Assembly: GCA_900768045.1 (NCBI GenBank)
Contig: CAAGBL010000104.1
Location: 1 to 64,000 of the forward strand
DNA: 64,000 bases
Reading direction: 5' to 3'
Source of the DNA: an uncultured Alistipes sp.
GTDB taxonomy: Bacteria; Bacteroidota; Bacteroidia; Bacteroidales; Rikenellaceae
Made by a program: the position numbers and the translations under genes. Positions within the stretch are counted from its first letter, which is position 1, and each line of letters starts with the position of its first letter. Below the pieces are notes generated by a model. It had not been told where the DNA came from. It saw nothing but the letters and a program-made list of their open reading frames with translations, and made no database searches. This document shows, piece after piece, positions 17,555 to 25,592 of the stretch.

Positions 17555-17557
17555 TGG

Positions 17558-18349
17558 CTATAGTTTATCGCCCGAGATACCCAAGCCGAACAACGAATAA
17601 TCGTAGCGCACGGGGTCCTCAGGGCATAACGTGCGGAGCATCGAGGTAATCTCCTCGACAGCCTTCCAGTCATCCTGCCTGCGCTGAAGAAGGCCGAGCT
17701 GACGTCCCATACGTCCCGTGTGTATGTCGAGCGGAAGATAGAGCGCCGACATAGGAATCTTGCGCCATAGGCCGAAGTCTACGCCTCGCTCGTCGTGGCG
17801 TACAAACCACCTAAGATACATACACAAGCGCTTACACGCAGCACCCCTATCTATTGACGACACATGCTTCTCGGCATGTGGATTATGGTCATGTTTAAAG
17901 AATTCGTGACGGAACTCCGAGAGCGCAACACGCAAATCGCCCGTGCGCTCGTAGCTCTGCTCGAAGAAGCCGCCGACACTACCCCACGTCGTAATTATGT
18001 GGCGTAGTCCTAGCACAAACTCACGAAAGTCCTCGCCATTGAATGTACGATGAACATAGCTACGCAAGTGCTCCAACTCCTTATCCGAAGCATTCAAAAC
18101 GAAGTCAGCGGGGGTGTTATCCATATAGTGCATCATGCGGTGCGCACTCTTAACTATCGCCTTGCGGTTGCCCCACGCAATGGTCGAAGCCATAAATCCC
18201 GCTATCTCACGGTCGATGGTAGCACTAAACGTATGAGGCACACTGATTGGATCGGGCTCAATGAAGTCCGTGTTGTTATACCTATCATGCAGCGACTCGA
18301 GCAGGTCACGCAGCTCGTCGAGCGACATATCTCTACAAAATACGTCCAT
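17558..18349 (-). CDS. TIGR02757 family protein
   Basis: This 263-residue protein matches a conserved family of unknown function with the marks DREIAGFMASTIAWGNR (about 48-64) and LDIHTGRMGRQLGLL (about 211-225). A helix-hairpin-helix DNA glycosylase-like fold has been suggested for this family; I see no catalytic motif that settles it. Its start overlaps the end of the ABC ATPase gene by 17 bases, so it is translated in the same operon. Confidence 0.8.
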   Translation of the reverse strand: MDVFCRDMSLDELRDLLESLHDRYNNTDFIEPDPISVPHTFSATIDREIAGFMASTIAWGNRKAIVKSAHRMMHYMDNTPADFVLNASDKELEHLRSYVHRTFNGEDFREFVLGLRHIITTWGSVGGFFEQSYERTGDLRVALSEFRHEFFKHDHNPHAEKHVSSIDRGAACKRLCMYLRWFVRHDERGVDFGLWRKIPMSALYLPLDIHTGRMGRQLGLLQRRQDDWKAVEEITSMLRTLCPEDPVRYDYSLFGLGISGDKL

Positions 18350-18983
18350 CGCTCATAACAATTTTACGGTCCGACTTCTCGGCCAGCGCCTCGTCGTGTG
18401 TAACGATGATAACGGTCTGATTGGTGCGTTCACGAAGGTCGAAAAAGAGGCGTTGTATCTCGTCACGTGTTGCTGTGTCGAGGTTTCCCGTAGGCTCGTC
18501 GGCAAGCACCACCGAGGGGTTGTTTGCCAAGGCTCGGGCGATAGCCACACGCTGCTGCTCGCCACCTGAGAGTGCCGAGGGGCGATGCTCAAGACGATGC
18601 GACATCTGAACAAGCTCCAACAGCTCCGCAGCACGGCGCTGAGCCTCCGCACGCTTAACGCCCGCAATAAGCATAGGCATCATGACATTCTCCACGGCCG
18701 AGAACTCTTCAAGCAAGTGGTGCGACTGAAAGACAAAGCCCACATGGCGGTTGCGAAACTCCGATAGCTCGTTATCCGACATTCCAGCAACATCACGGCC
18801 ATTAATCGTGACGCTACCCGCATCGGGCGACATAAGCGTACCTATAATCTGTAAGAGAGTGCTCTTACCAGCGCCACTGGCGCCAACGATAGAGACTATC
18901 TCGCCACGCTCAACACTAAACGAGAGGCCATGAAGAACCTCAAGCTCGCCAAAGCGCTTAACTATATTTTCAACGTGTATCAT
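18333..18983 (-). CDS. ABC transporter ATP-binding protein, LolD-like
   Basis: This 216-residue ATPase has Walker A GASGAGKST (34-42), signature LSGGEQQR (138-145), Walker B VVLADEP (158-164) and the H-loop VTHDE. Sequence type and size fit LolD, which powers lipoprotein release from the inner membrane, or a MacB-type exporter ATPase. No membrane partner (LolC/E) is next to it in this operon; in many Bacteroidota the partner is coded elsewhere. Its ATG overlaps the folP stop by four bases. Confidence 0.85.
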   Translation of the reverse strand: MIHVENIVKRFGELEVLHGLSFSVERGEIVSIVGASGAGKSTLLQIIGTLMSPDAGSVTINGRDVAGMSDNELSEFRNRHVGFVFQSHHLLEEFSAVENVMMPMLIAGVKRAEAQRRAAELLELVQMSHRLEHRPSALSGGEQQRVAIARALANNPSVVLADEPTGNLDTATRDEIQRLFFDLRERTNQTVIIVTHDEALAEKSDRKIVMSDGRIL

Positions 18984-19819
18984 CTTAAGCTGTTTTCGTA
19001 ATGATTAAAGAGGTCGACAACCTGACGAGTAGCCCGCACGTCGTGTACACGCAGGATTGTAGCTCCTCCACGCATCGCCTCCCATGCCAGGGCCAACGAG
19101 CCAGGAAGTGCCTCGTCAGGCATAATACCCAAGGGGCGATATATCATAGACTTGCGGCTAAGACCAGCTAAAACAGGATAGCCAAGCTCGCAAAGTGAGT
19201 TTAGACCTGCAAGCAACTCGAAGTTCTGCTCAACACTCTTAGCAAAGCCAAAGCCTGGATCAAGGATTATATTCTCCTTGGCGATACCCGCCTTCGTAAG
19301 CTCCTCGGTGCGGTGCACAAAGTAGTCGCAGACACCACGCACAACGCCCTCGGGATAGTCATCGAGCGACTGCATGGTCTTAGGCGTACCTCGCATGTGC
19401 ATAGCCACATATTTTAATCCGAGCTCAGCAACGCTCTTAAGCATATCCTCGTCTAACTCGCCCGCCGAGATGTCGTTAACGATAAACTCGTCAAACTCGG
19501 CATACGCACGGCGCACAATCTCCGAGCGGAAGGTATCAATCGACACCACTACACCCTGCTTAGCGCTACGCACAGCCTCAAGGCCCAAGCGCACCCTCGC
19601 CCACTCCTCATCAACCGAGACATCTTCAGCACCCGGGCGTGACGAGTAGCCACCAAGGTCAATGATTGTTGCTCCATCAGCGATTGCCTGCTCAACACTG
19701 CGGCAAGCATCCTCATAGGTAATATGGCGGCTACCCGAATAGAAGGAATCGGGCGTAAGATTGACAATAGCCATTACGTGCCTTAGGCACATATCAAGAT
19801 TTTTGGTAGCGAGCATCAT
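18980..19819 (-). CDS. folP: Dihydropteroate synthase
   Basis: FolP joins p-aminobenzoate to hydroxymethyl-dihydropterin pyrophosphate in folate synthesis and is the sulfonamide target. The 279-residue protein shows VNLTPDSFYSG (19-29), GGYSSRPGAE (56-65), SIDTFRS, NDISAG, DPGFGFAKS and the C-terminal GLSRKS and RVHDV blocks. The first ATG overlaps coaE by 26 bases; an ATG nine codons later (19792, MCLRHVMAIVN) would place the start right behind the coaE stop and is equally plausible. Operon position is between coaE and the LolD-like gene. Confidence 0.94.
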   Translation of the reverse strand: MMLATKNLDMCLRHVMAIVNLTPDSFYSGSRHITYEDACRSVEQAIADGATIIDLGGYSSRPGAEDVSVDEEWARVRLGLEAVRSAKQGVVVSIDTFRSEIVRRAYAEFDEFIVNDISAGELDEDMLKSVAELGLKYVAMHMRGTPKTMQSLDDYPEGVVRGVCDYFVHRTEELTKAGIAKENIILDPGFGFAKSVEQNFELLAGLNSLCELGYPVLAGLSRKSMIYRPLGIMPDEALPGSLALAWEAMRGGATILRVHDVRATRQVVDLFNHYENSLR

Positions 19820-20393
19820 AGCTTAGTCGACGGTGTAACTGCTCGACATCCTCTTCTAACTCATCGAGCTCAATATTTACTATTGCATACTTCGAGCGTG
19901 AGCACCTCTCATCGTCGGTTAGCTGGTGGTGGATACGCTCCTCAACCTGCTCACGTGTCACGCCATCACGCCCCATAACACGCTCGATGCGCAACTCCTC
20001 GGGGGCCATAACAGCAACGGCAACATCTACACACCTATCGAAACCCGACTCGAACAAAATCGCCGACTCCAAAACAACGTAGTCGCCCTGCTCGGCATCT
20101 GCCCAGCGCTCGAAATCGGCCATAACAGCGGGGTGAACAATGGCGTTGAGAGCTGCAAGCTCCTCAGGCGACGAAAATACACGCTCGGCAAGATATGCTC
20201 GGTTGAGCACGCCACCTTCAAAGGCCTTCTCGCCAAAGCGCTCAACGAGCTTGCGGCGCACGTCCTCGTCAGCTGCCATAATCTCCTTAGCACGACTATC
20301 CGACGTATAGACAGCAACACCCCTATCGCTAAGCATTCTGCTCACGACACTCTTGCCTGAGCCGATACCGCCAGTAATTCCCACCTTATACAT
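19794..20393 (-). CDS. coaE: Dephospho-CoA kinase
   Basis: CoaE adds the 3'-phosphate in the last step of coenzyme A synthesis. The 199-residue kinase has the P-loop GGIGSGKS (8-15), and the family blocks YTSDSRAKEIM and NAIVHPAVMADFERW. It lies 24 bases behind the YbbR gene, an arrangement seen widely in Bacteroidota. Confidence 0.94.
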   Translation of the reverse strand: MYKVGITGGIGSGKSVVSRMLSDRGVAVYTSDSRAKEIMAADEDVRRKLVERFGEKAFEGGVLNRAYLAERVFSSPEELAALNAIVHPAVMADFERWADAEQGDYVVLESAILFESGFDRCVDVAVAVMAPEELRIERVMGRDGVTREQVEERIHHQLTDDERCSRSKYAIVNIELDELEEDVEQLHRRLSYDARYQKS

Positions 20394-20417
20394 ATTATAT
20401 ATATTATATGTGAATAG

Positions 20418-20831
20418 CTACTCGCAAACAACCTTATAAGGGATAGATGGTAGTGCACCCACAGAGACAATATCAACGCCTGTCATGCGGGCAGCAAGAG
20501 CCTGTTGCATAGATACTGTGGCTATATGGTGCAATCTACGTCCCTCCTCGTCGACACTATCCATGTCGAAGGTAAGCTCGGTAGAGGGAATCTCAAACTC
20601 GTCGCTCTGCGAAAAGAGCGTATAGCCAATGAGGTTAGTACCCTTGCCTCGTATTACACAATCGACATTTAGACGCTCGCCATCAACAACAACAACGACC
20701 TCGTGGTCGGTAGTATATGTGTCGCCGAGCTTGGCGATATACCACAACACAAAGGCGGCAAACAACATAGCCACATATATTGGCGATACGTAGCTACGCA
20801 ACTGCTTATAGAGCTCCTTAATCATACTCAT
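20418..20831 (-). CDS. YbbR-like membrane-anchored protein, short form
   Basis: This 137-residue protein has one N-terminal membrane segment (about 16-33) followed by a beta-rich domain exposed outside the cytoplasmic membrane. Position next to coaE and the N-terminal pattern fit the YbbR-like proteins of Bacteroidota, which commonly have around 300 residues; here only one repeat-like domain remains. Function is unknown. It is the first gene of the operon running to trmN6, with the promoter at 20855-20862. Confidence 0.65.
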   Translation of the reverse strand: MSMIKELYKQLRSYVSPIYVAMLFAAFVLWYIAKLGDTYTTDHEVVVVVDGERLNVDCVIRGKGTNLIGYTLFSQSDEFEIPSTELTFDMDSVDEEGRRLHHIATVSMQQALAARMTGVDIVSVGALPSIPYKVVCE

Positions 20832-20854
20832 AATATCAATTTGTTAATTAATTG

Positions 20855-20862
20855 CAAAGTTA
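20855..20862 (-). promoter_or_regulatory. Promoter of the YbbR-coaE-folP-lolD-TIGR02757-trmN6 operon
   Basis: TAACTTTG on the minus strand fits the -7 consensus and lies 24 bases before the first ATG. It partly overlaps the T run of the secDF terminator, so the end of one unit and the start of the next are fused. Confidence 0.65.
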
Positions 20863-20897
20863 AAAAAATAAGTCGCAACCTCAAAGAGATTGCGACC
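20862..20897 (-). terminator. secDF terminator
   Basis: On the minus strand GTCGCAA pairs with TTGCGAC and is followed by TTATTTTTTTA. Confidence 0.85.
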
Positions 20898-20929
20898 TAT
20901 TTTCGTATGTTATTTACAATTAATTAGGC

Positions 20930-23815
20930 TTACTCTGCATCATTAGTCTCCTTGATAGCCTTCTTACGCTGAAGGTCGTAAGCGATAGGAGTAGCGATAA
21001 ATACTGAAGAGTAAGTACCGATAACAACACCGAGAATCAACGCAAATACGAAACCACGGATTGTCTCACCACCGAAGATAAAGATAGACAAGAGGGTTAC
21101 GAGGGTTGTACCAGAGGTATTGATTGTACGTGACAATGTAGCGCAGATAGCGTTGTCGATGTTCGACTTCATGTCACGCTTAGGGTACAAACCGATGTAC
21201 TCACGGATACGGTCAAAAATTACCACAGTATCGTTGATTGAGTAACCGATAATTGTAAGGATAGCAGCGATAAATGCCTGGTTAACCTCCAAGTTGAATG
21301 GCATTACAGCGTACAACATAGAGAATAGACCGATAACGAGGAGTGCATTGTGTGCCAAAGCGGCTGTAGCACCCAACGCCCACTGCCAACGACGGAAACG
21401 TGCAGCAATGTAGAGGCCGATAGCTACCAACGAGATGATAACAGCGATAAGTGAGTTAAGAGTCATCTCGCCAGAGATTGCGCTACCCACCTGCTCAGAA
21501 GAGGTAATACCCTTACCGTTATCTGGGTTGATGAATGTCTCACGGTCGATAGGCTCTGTGAAGAGCGACTTAGAAGCCTCATAAATGTAGTTTGCTACGA
21601 TGTAGTTAGCATCTGCCTCGTCGCCAACCTCTGCCTTAGCCTCAGCAATCATCTCAGCAGTAGGCTCGAACTGAGTAACTACACGGAGCTGATCCTCGCT
21701 ACCGAAGCGCTTAACCTCGAATGAGGTGTTAGCAGCATCCTCAAGCTCTGCGAACTGAGCCTCAAGGTTCTCGCGAAGCTGCTCCTCATTGGCAGTCTGG
21801 TCGAACTTAACAACGTATGTACGACCACCTGTGAAGTCGATACCCTTGTTAAGACCAAGTGTACAGAATGAGATGATAGACATCACTACAAGAACACCTG
21901 ATACGATGTAAGATACCTTACGCTTGCTAATGAAGCTGAACTTAACGTTCTGCAAGAAGTTCTCAGTAAGCTTGTTAGAGAACGAGATAGAGCCCTTGCG
22001 TGTAGCACGTGACTCGAGCAATACTCGAGTGATGAAGATTGAGCAGAACAACGATGTGATGATACCTGCTACGAGGGTTGTTGCGAAGCCCTTAACTGGA
22101 CCTGTACCGAAGAAGAAGAGTACGATACCAGTGATGATTGTAGTGAGGTTACCGTCGATAATCGCTGAGTATGCGTTAGAGAAACCGTCCTGGATAGCGA
22201 GTGATAGGCCCTTACCAGCACGCAACTCCTCCTTGATACGCTCGAAGATGATAACGTTAGCATCAACGGCCATACCCATAGTAAGCACGATACCTGCGAT
22301 ACCTGGCAATGTCAACACAGCACCGAATGATACCAATACACCCATGAGCAACAATACGTTGAACAAGAGAGCGATGTTAGCCATCATACCAGCACCCTTG
22401 TAGAAGAATGCCATGTAAACGAGTACGAGCAAGAATGCCAATGCGAATGAGATAAGACCGTCGTTGATAGCCTTAGCACCGAGTGATGGACCTACAACCT
22501 CAGAGTAGATGATAGTTGCTGGCGCTGGAGCCTTACCTGAGTTAAGAACGCTTGCAAGATCCTCAGCCTCCTGAACGTCGAAGTTACCAGTGATTGATGA
22601 CTGACCACCGTCGATACGGCCGTGTGACATAGGAGCTGAATATACATAGCCATCAAGAACGATAGCAATCTGCTTGTTAGCGTTACGCTCTGTGATATCT
22701 GCCCAAGTCAAAGCAGTCTCGTGATCCATTGACATAGACACCTCGAAACCACCATGCTGACCACCCTGAGCACGTGCATTAGTGATACCTGTACCGTCCA
22801 ACACTGGAGCAGCAACACCATTCATACCACGCAATGCGTAGAGAACGAATGTACCCTTAGCGCCACCATCAACGCTCTTGTTTGACCATGCGAGCTTAAC
22901 GTCGCTTGGGAACAAAGCCTTAACTGCTGGCAAACGGAAGTACTCGCTCAAAGTCTCGAGGTTCTCCTTCTCGGCAGCAGCTACCTGTGGTGCATATACG
23001 TTAGGCAAGATAAGCTGTGCTGGCAACTTAGCGCCTACCTCGTCCTCAGCAACACCCTGCTCAAGGAGATAGTCACGGACAGCCTCATTGAACTCCTCGC
23101 CATAAAGCACAGCAGTAACCTCTGAAATCTCGCCCTGCTCGTAAACCTCCCAGAACTCGAGGTTAGCTGTAGATGCCAAAAGCTTACCTACACGCTCAGG
23201 CTCCTTAACACCTGGAAGCTCAACAGAGATACGGTTAGTACCTGTTACAAGCTGGATGTTAGGCTGAGTAACACCAAGAAGGTCGATACGGTTCTGCAAT
23301 ACGTTGAAAGCTGCGCTTACTGAGCCGTCAACCAACGACTTAAGGTCAGCAGCCAAAACTGTAACGTCAGATGTGTTAAAGATTTTTTCCAAATCCTCAG
23401 TTGCGCTTGCTGCGATGAATGCGTCAACGGCTGCTGATGCACCATTAGCCTTAGATGCCTCGTACAACGCCTTCTCCATGCGAGCGTTAAGCTCTACGTC
23501 CTTGCGAACGGCGCCCTTGCTCTCAGCGTTAGCACGGATAACATCCTCAGCCTTAATCTCAAGCATGACGTTCATACCGCCCTTGAGGTCAAGGCCCAAG
23601 TTCAACTCACGATTCTTACAATCAGCATAAGTGTACTGAGCTATGCCAAGATTGTAAACTACCTGATCCCACTTCTCATCGAGATAAGCCTGGGGATTCT
23701 CCTGCTTCGCAGCCTCTGCCTCAACTCCGCGTGTTACGAAGGTGAATGAGAGCTGGAAGACGCAAGCAAGTGCAAAGAGCACTGCAAGCCACTTAATAAT
23801 ACCTTTACTCTGCAT
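20930..23815 (-). CDS. secDF: Fused protein translocase subunit SecDF
   Basis: The 961-residue inner-membrane protein joins SecD (about 1-625) and SecF (about 640-950) in one chain, as usual in Bacteroidota. It uses the proton gradient to pull preproteins out of SecYEG on the periplasmic side. Visible marks are the first membrane segment (6-26), LGLDLKGGMNV (73-83) at the start of the SecD periplasmic part, the six-helix block with GMAVDANVIIFERI, and the SecF start LNKGIDFTGGRTYVV followed by IIGYSINDTVVIFDRIRE. It has its own promoter and terminator. Confidence 0.96.
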   Translation of the reverse strand: MQSKGIIKWLAVLFALACVFQLSFTFVTRGVEAEAAKQENPQAYLDEKWDQVVYNLGIAQYTYADCKNRELNLGLDLKGGMNVMLEIKAEDVIRANAESKGAVRKDVELNARMEKALYEASKANGASAAVDAFIAASATEDLEKIFNTSDVTVLAADLKSLVDGSVSAAFNVLQNRIDLLGVTQPNIQLVTGTNRISVELPGVKEPERVGKLLASTANLEFWEVYEQGEISEVTAVLYGEEFNEAVRDYLLEQGVAEDEVGAKLPAQLILPNVYAPQVAAAEKENLETLSEYFRLPAVKALFPSDVKLAWSNKSVDGGAKGTFVLYALRGMNGVAAPVLDGTGITNARAQGGQHGGFEVSMSMDHETALTWADITERNANKQIAIVLDGYVYSAPMSHGRIDGGQSSITGNFDVQEAEDLASVLNSGKAPAPATIIYSEVVGPSLGAKAINDGLISFALAFLLVLVYMAFFYKGAGMMANIALLFNVLLLMGVLVSFGAVLTLPGIAGIVLTMGMAVDANVIIFERIKEELRAGKGLSLAIQDGFSNAYSAIIDGNLTTIITGIVLFFFGTGPVKGFATTLVAGIITSLFCSIFITRVLLESRATRKGSISFSNKLTENFLQNVKFSFISKRKVSYIVSGVLVVMSIISFCTLGLNKGIDFTGGRTYVVKFDQTANEEQLRENLEAQFAELEDAANTSFEVKRFGSEDQLRVVTQFEPTAEMIAEAKAEVGDEADANYIVANYIYEASKSLFTEPIDRETFINPDNGKGITSSEQVGSAISGEMTLNSLIAVIISLVAIGLYIAARFRRWQWALGATAALAHNALLVIGLFSMLYAVMPFNLEVNQAFIAAILTIIGYSINDTVVIFDRIREYIGLYPKRDMKSNIDNAICATLSRTINTSGTTLVTLLSIFIFGGETIRGFVFALILGVVIGTYSSVFIATPIAYDLQRKKAIKETNDAE

Positions 23816-23903
23816 TGTTAAAAAATTTTGTAATTATTTGATTTTTTGTATCTTACATCGCTATATGCACCCGTACACGTATGCGCCCGAGCGACATATC
23901 GTG

Positions 23904-23911
23904 CAAAGATA
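23904..23911 (-). promoter_or_regulatory. secDF promoter -7 box
   Basis: TATCTTTG on the minus strand lies about 90 bases before the secDF ATG. The leader contains TCGCTCGGGCGCATA and other GC-rich blocks that might fold, but no known riboswitch is recognised. Confidence 0.65.
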
Positions 23912-23919
23912 TAAAAAAA

Positions 23920-23947
23920 ATCGCAATCCACAAACTTGGACTGCGAT
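23920..23947 (-). terminator. Fucosidase-gene terminator
   Basis: On the minus strand ATCGCAGTCCA pairs with TGGATTGCGAT (one mismatch) around AGTTTG and runs into a stretch of eight T. It abuts the secDF -7 box. Confidence 0.8.
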
Positions 23948-23978
23948 AATTTTAATGCTTTTATTAAGGTGTCAGCGG

Positions 23979-25283
23979 CTACTTTGTCGTAAGCTCTATA
24001 ATGTAGTCTATCATCTTAGGTGTCTTGCCCAACTCCAAGACAACGCCCTGAGCTACCTTCTGATACTTAACCGACTTACCCGACATATAGACCTTAGCAT
24101 CGGTAACCTTGCAATCGAGAGGCAAGTACAACGCCTCGTCCTCGAGGTCGAAGATGTGGACATAGAGCTTATTGCCCTTACGGGTTGTACAACCCCACTG
24201 CTGCTGCTTAATATCGCCAGCCTCAGTGCCATAGATAGTATCGCCATAAACGGCCAACCACTCGCCCATAGCCTTCATTCTCTCAACAGCCGCTGCAGGT
24301 AGCTCACCATTAGGCTGAGGGCCCACGTTAAGCAAGAGGTTAGCGCCCTTGCCCGCAGCACTCACCAAGTAGCGAATAAGTGTCTCAGTGCTCTTATAGT
24401 TCTGGTCAATAACCTTATAGCCCCACATACCATTCATCGTCTGACAAGTCTCAAGAGGCAGACGGCTGATATCCTGGCCCGAGAGACCATGTGTATTCTC
24501 GCCTGGGAGGTCACGCTCAAAAATCTGAATATCCTCGCCCTCAAAAGGCACCTGGTGGTGGTTGTTTGCCACAAGGCACGATGGCTGTAGCTTATGTACA
24601 AGAGCATACTGCTCGTCAAGCTCCCAATCAAACGGCGTAGCATCCTCGTCGTGATCCCACCAACCATCAAACCAGATAGCACCAATAGGGCCATAGTTAG
24701 TTAGCAACTCGGTAATCTGACGATTCATAAACGAGTAGTAGTGCTTCCAATCTATCTTACTCTGGTCACGGCCCGTAACCTCACGTGCAGTGCGACCTCG
24801 AGGGTAGTCGTCACGCATCCAGTCGGCATGCGAGTAGTACAAATGGAGCTTTATGCCCTGCTTTGCGCACTCCTCGGCAATCTCCTTAAGCACATCACGG
24901 CCAAATGGCGAGGCATCAACAACATTGAAGTCCGACTGCTCTGTATCCCACATCGAGAAGCTATCGTGATGACGTGTTGTAAAGCAGATATACTTAGCTC
25001 CCGAAGCCTTGATTGCCGACACCCACTCCTTAGCATTGAAGCGATGAGGATAGAAGGCATCAGCAGCCTTAGCATACTCGTCACGGTTAAGGCCAGCATT
25101 CTGCAAATACCACTCGCCCTGAGCAAACATGCTGTAGATACCCCAGTGGATAAATATACCGAAACGGGCATCTGAAAACTCCTCACGAGCCTTCAATATC
25201 TCGGGCGTAGGCTCATACTTCTGTGCCGAGAGCGACACCACCGAGAGCATGGCTACAATAGCCAACAACGTCTTCTTTATCAT
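23979..25283 (-). CDS. GH29 alpha-L-fucosidase
   Basis: This secreted or periplasmic glycosidase has 434 residues and a signal peptide (1-20, ending SLSAQ). It should remove alpha-L-fucose from host or dietary glycans by the retaining mechanism. The family marks are FGIFIHWGIYS (41-51), TTRHHDSFSMW (102-112) and the nucleophile Asp206 in GAIWFDGWW. The catalytic domain is followed by a short beta-rich C-terminal part. It is an isolated gene with no susCD pair in the window, so the link to a polysaccharide locus is open. No clear TAnnTTTG box was found upstream. Confidence 0.92.
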   Translation of the reverse strand: MIKKTLLAIVAMLSVVSLSAQKYEPTPEILKAREEFSDARFGIFIHWGIYSMFAQGEWYLQNAGLNRDEYAKAADAFYPHRFNAKEWVSAIKASGAKYICFTTRHHDSFSMWDTEQSDFNVVDASPFGRDVLKEIAEECAKQGIKLHLYYSHADWMRDDYPRGRTAREVTGRDQSKIDWKHYYSFMNRQITELLTNYGPIGAIWFDGWWDHDEDATPFDWELDEQYALVHKLQPSCLVANNHHQVPFEGEDIQIFERDLPGENTHGLSGQDISRLPLETCQTMNGMWGYKVIDQNYKSTETLIRYLVSAAGKGANLLLNVGPQPNGELPAAAVERMKAMGEWLAVYGDTIYGTEAGDIKQQQWGCTTRKGNKLYVHIFDLEDEALYLPLDCKVTDAKVYMSGKSVKYQKVAQGVVLELGKTPKMIDYIIELTTK

Positions 25284-25329
25284 AGGTTTATAGGTTTAGT
25301 TAGGTTATACTTAGTTTAGGGCAATGAGA

Positions 25330-25455
25330 ATTGGATAGTGCGCAAAGAGCAATAGGGTTAATAGGGTTGATAGGGACGCTAACGCTTAATAGGAATAATA
25401 AGGCGAGAGTATCACTGCCTCATCTTCCTTATCTTCCCTATTATTCTCATTCCTC
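25330..25455. repeat. Family C hairpin between fucosidase and lepA
   Basis: Units like AATAGGGTT and AATAGGAATAATAAGG are mirrored by CCTTATCTTCCCTATTATTC around the centre AGAGTATCACTGC. Outer ends GTGCGC/AGCGCAC also pair. With A5 it fills the gap 25284-25591; no gene is seen there. Confidence 0.65.
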
Positions 25456-25463
25456 AGCGCACC

Positions 25464-25592
25464 AATTTGTTGTTAGAAGGGGTGAGATTTGGTACCAAGT
25501 CGAAACTGACACGGAAGGGGGTATACTGCACGTATATCCCCTTTCGGGGCAGTGAGCTTGGTGCCGAAGATGACCCCTTATCACAACAAATT
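25464..25592 (-). repeat. Family A element, copy A5 (at the lepA stop), different core
   Basis: The arms AATTTGTTGTTAGAAGGGG and rc AATTTGTTGTGATAAGGGG are as in A1, and the lepA stop TAA (25592-25594) touches the arm. The interior is unlike the A1 type: TTGGTACCAAG near the left, GTGCCGAAGATGA on the right, and a core stem GGGGGTATAC/GTATATCCCC. Confidence 0.8.

Noticed and set aside
23742..24302. Reading frame on the plus strand over the secDF start and fucosidase end
   Set aside because: It is antisense to two well-supported genes and crosses a terminator and a promoter.
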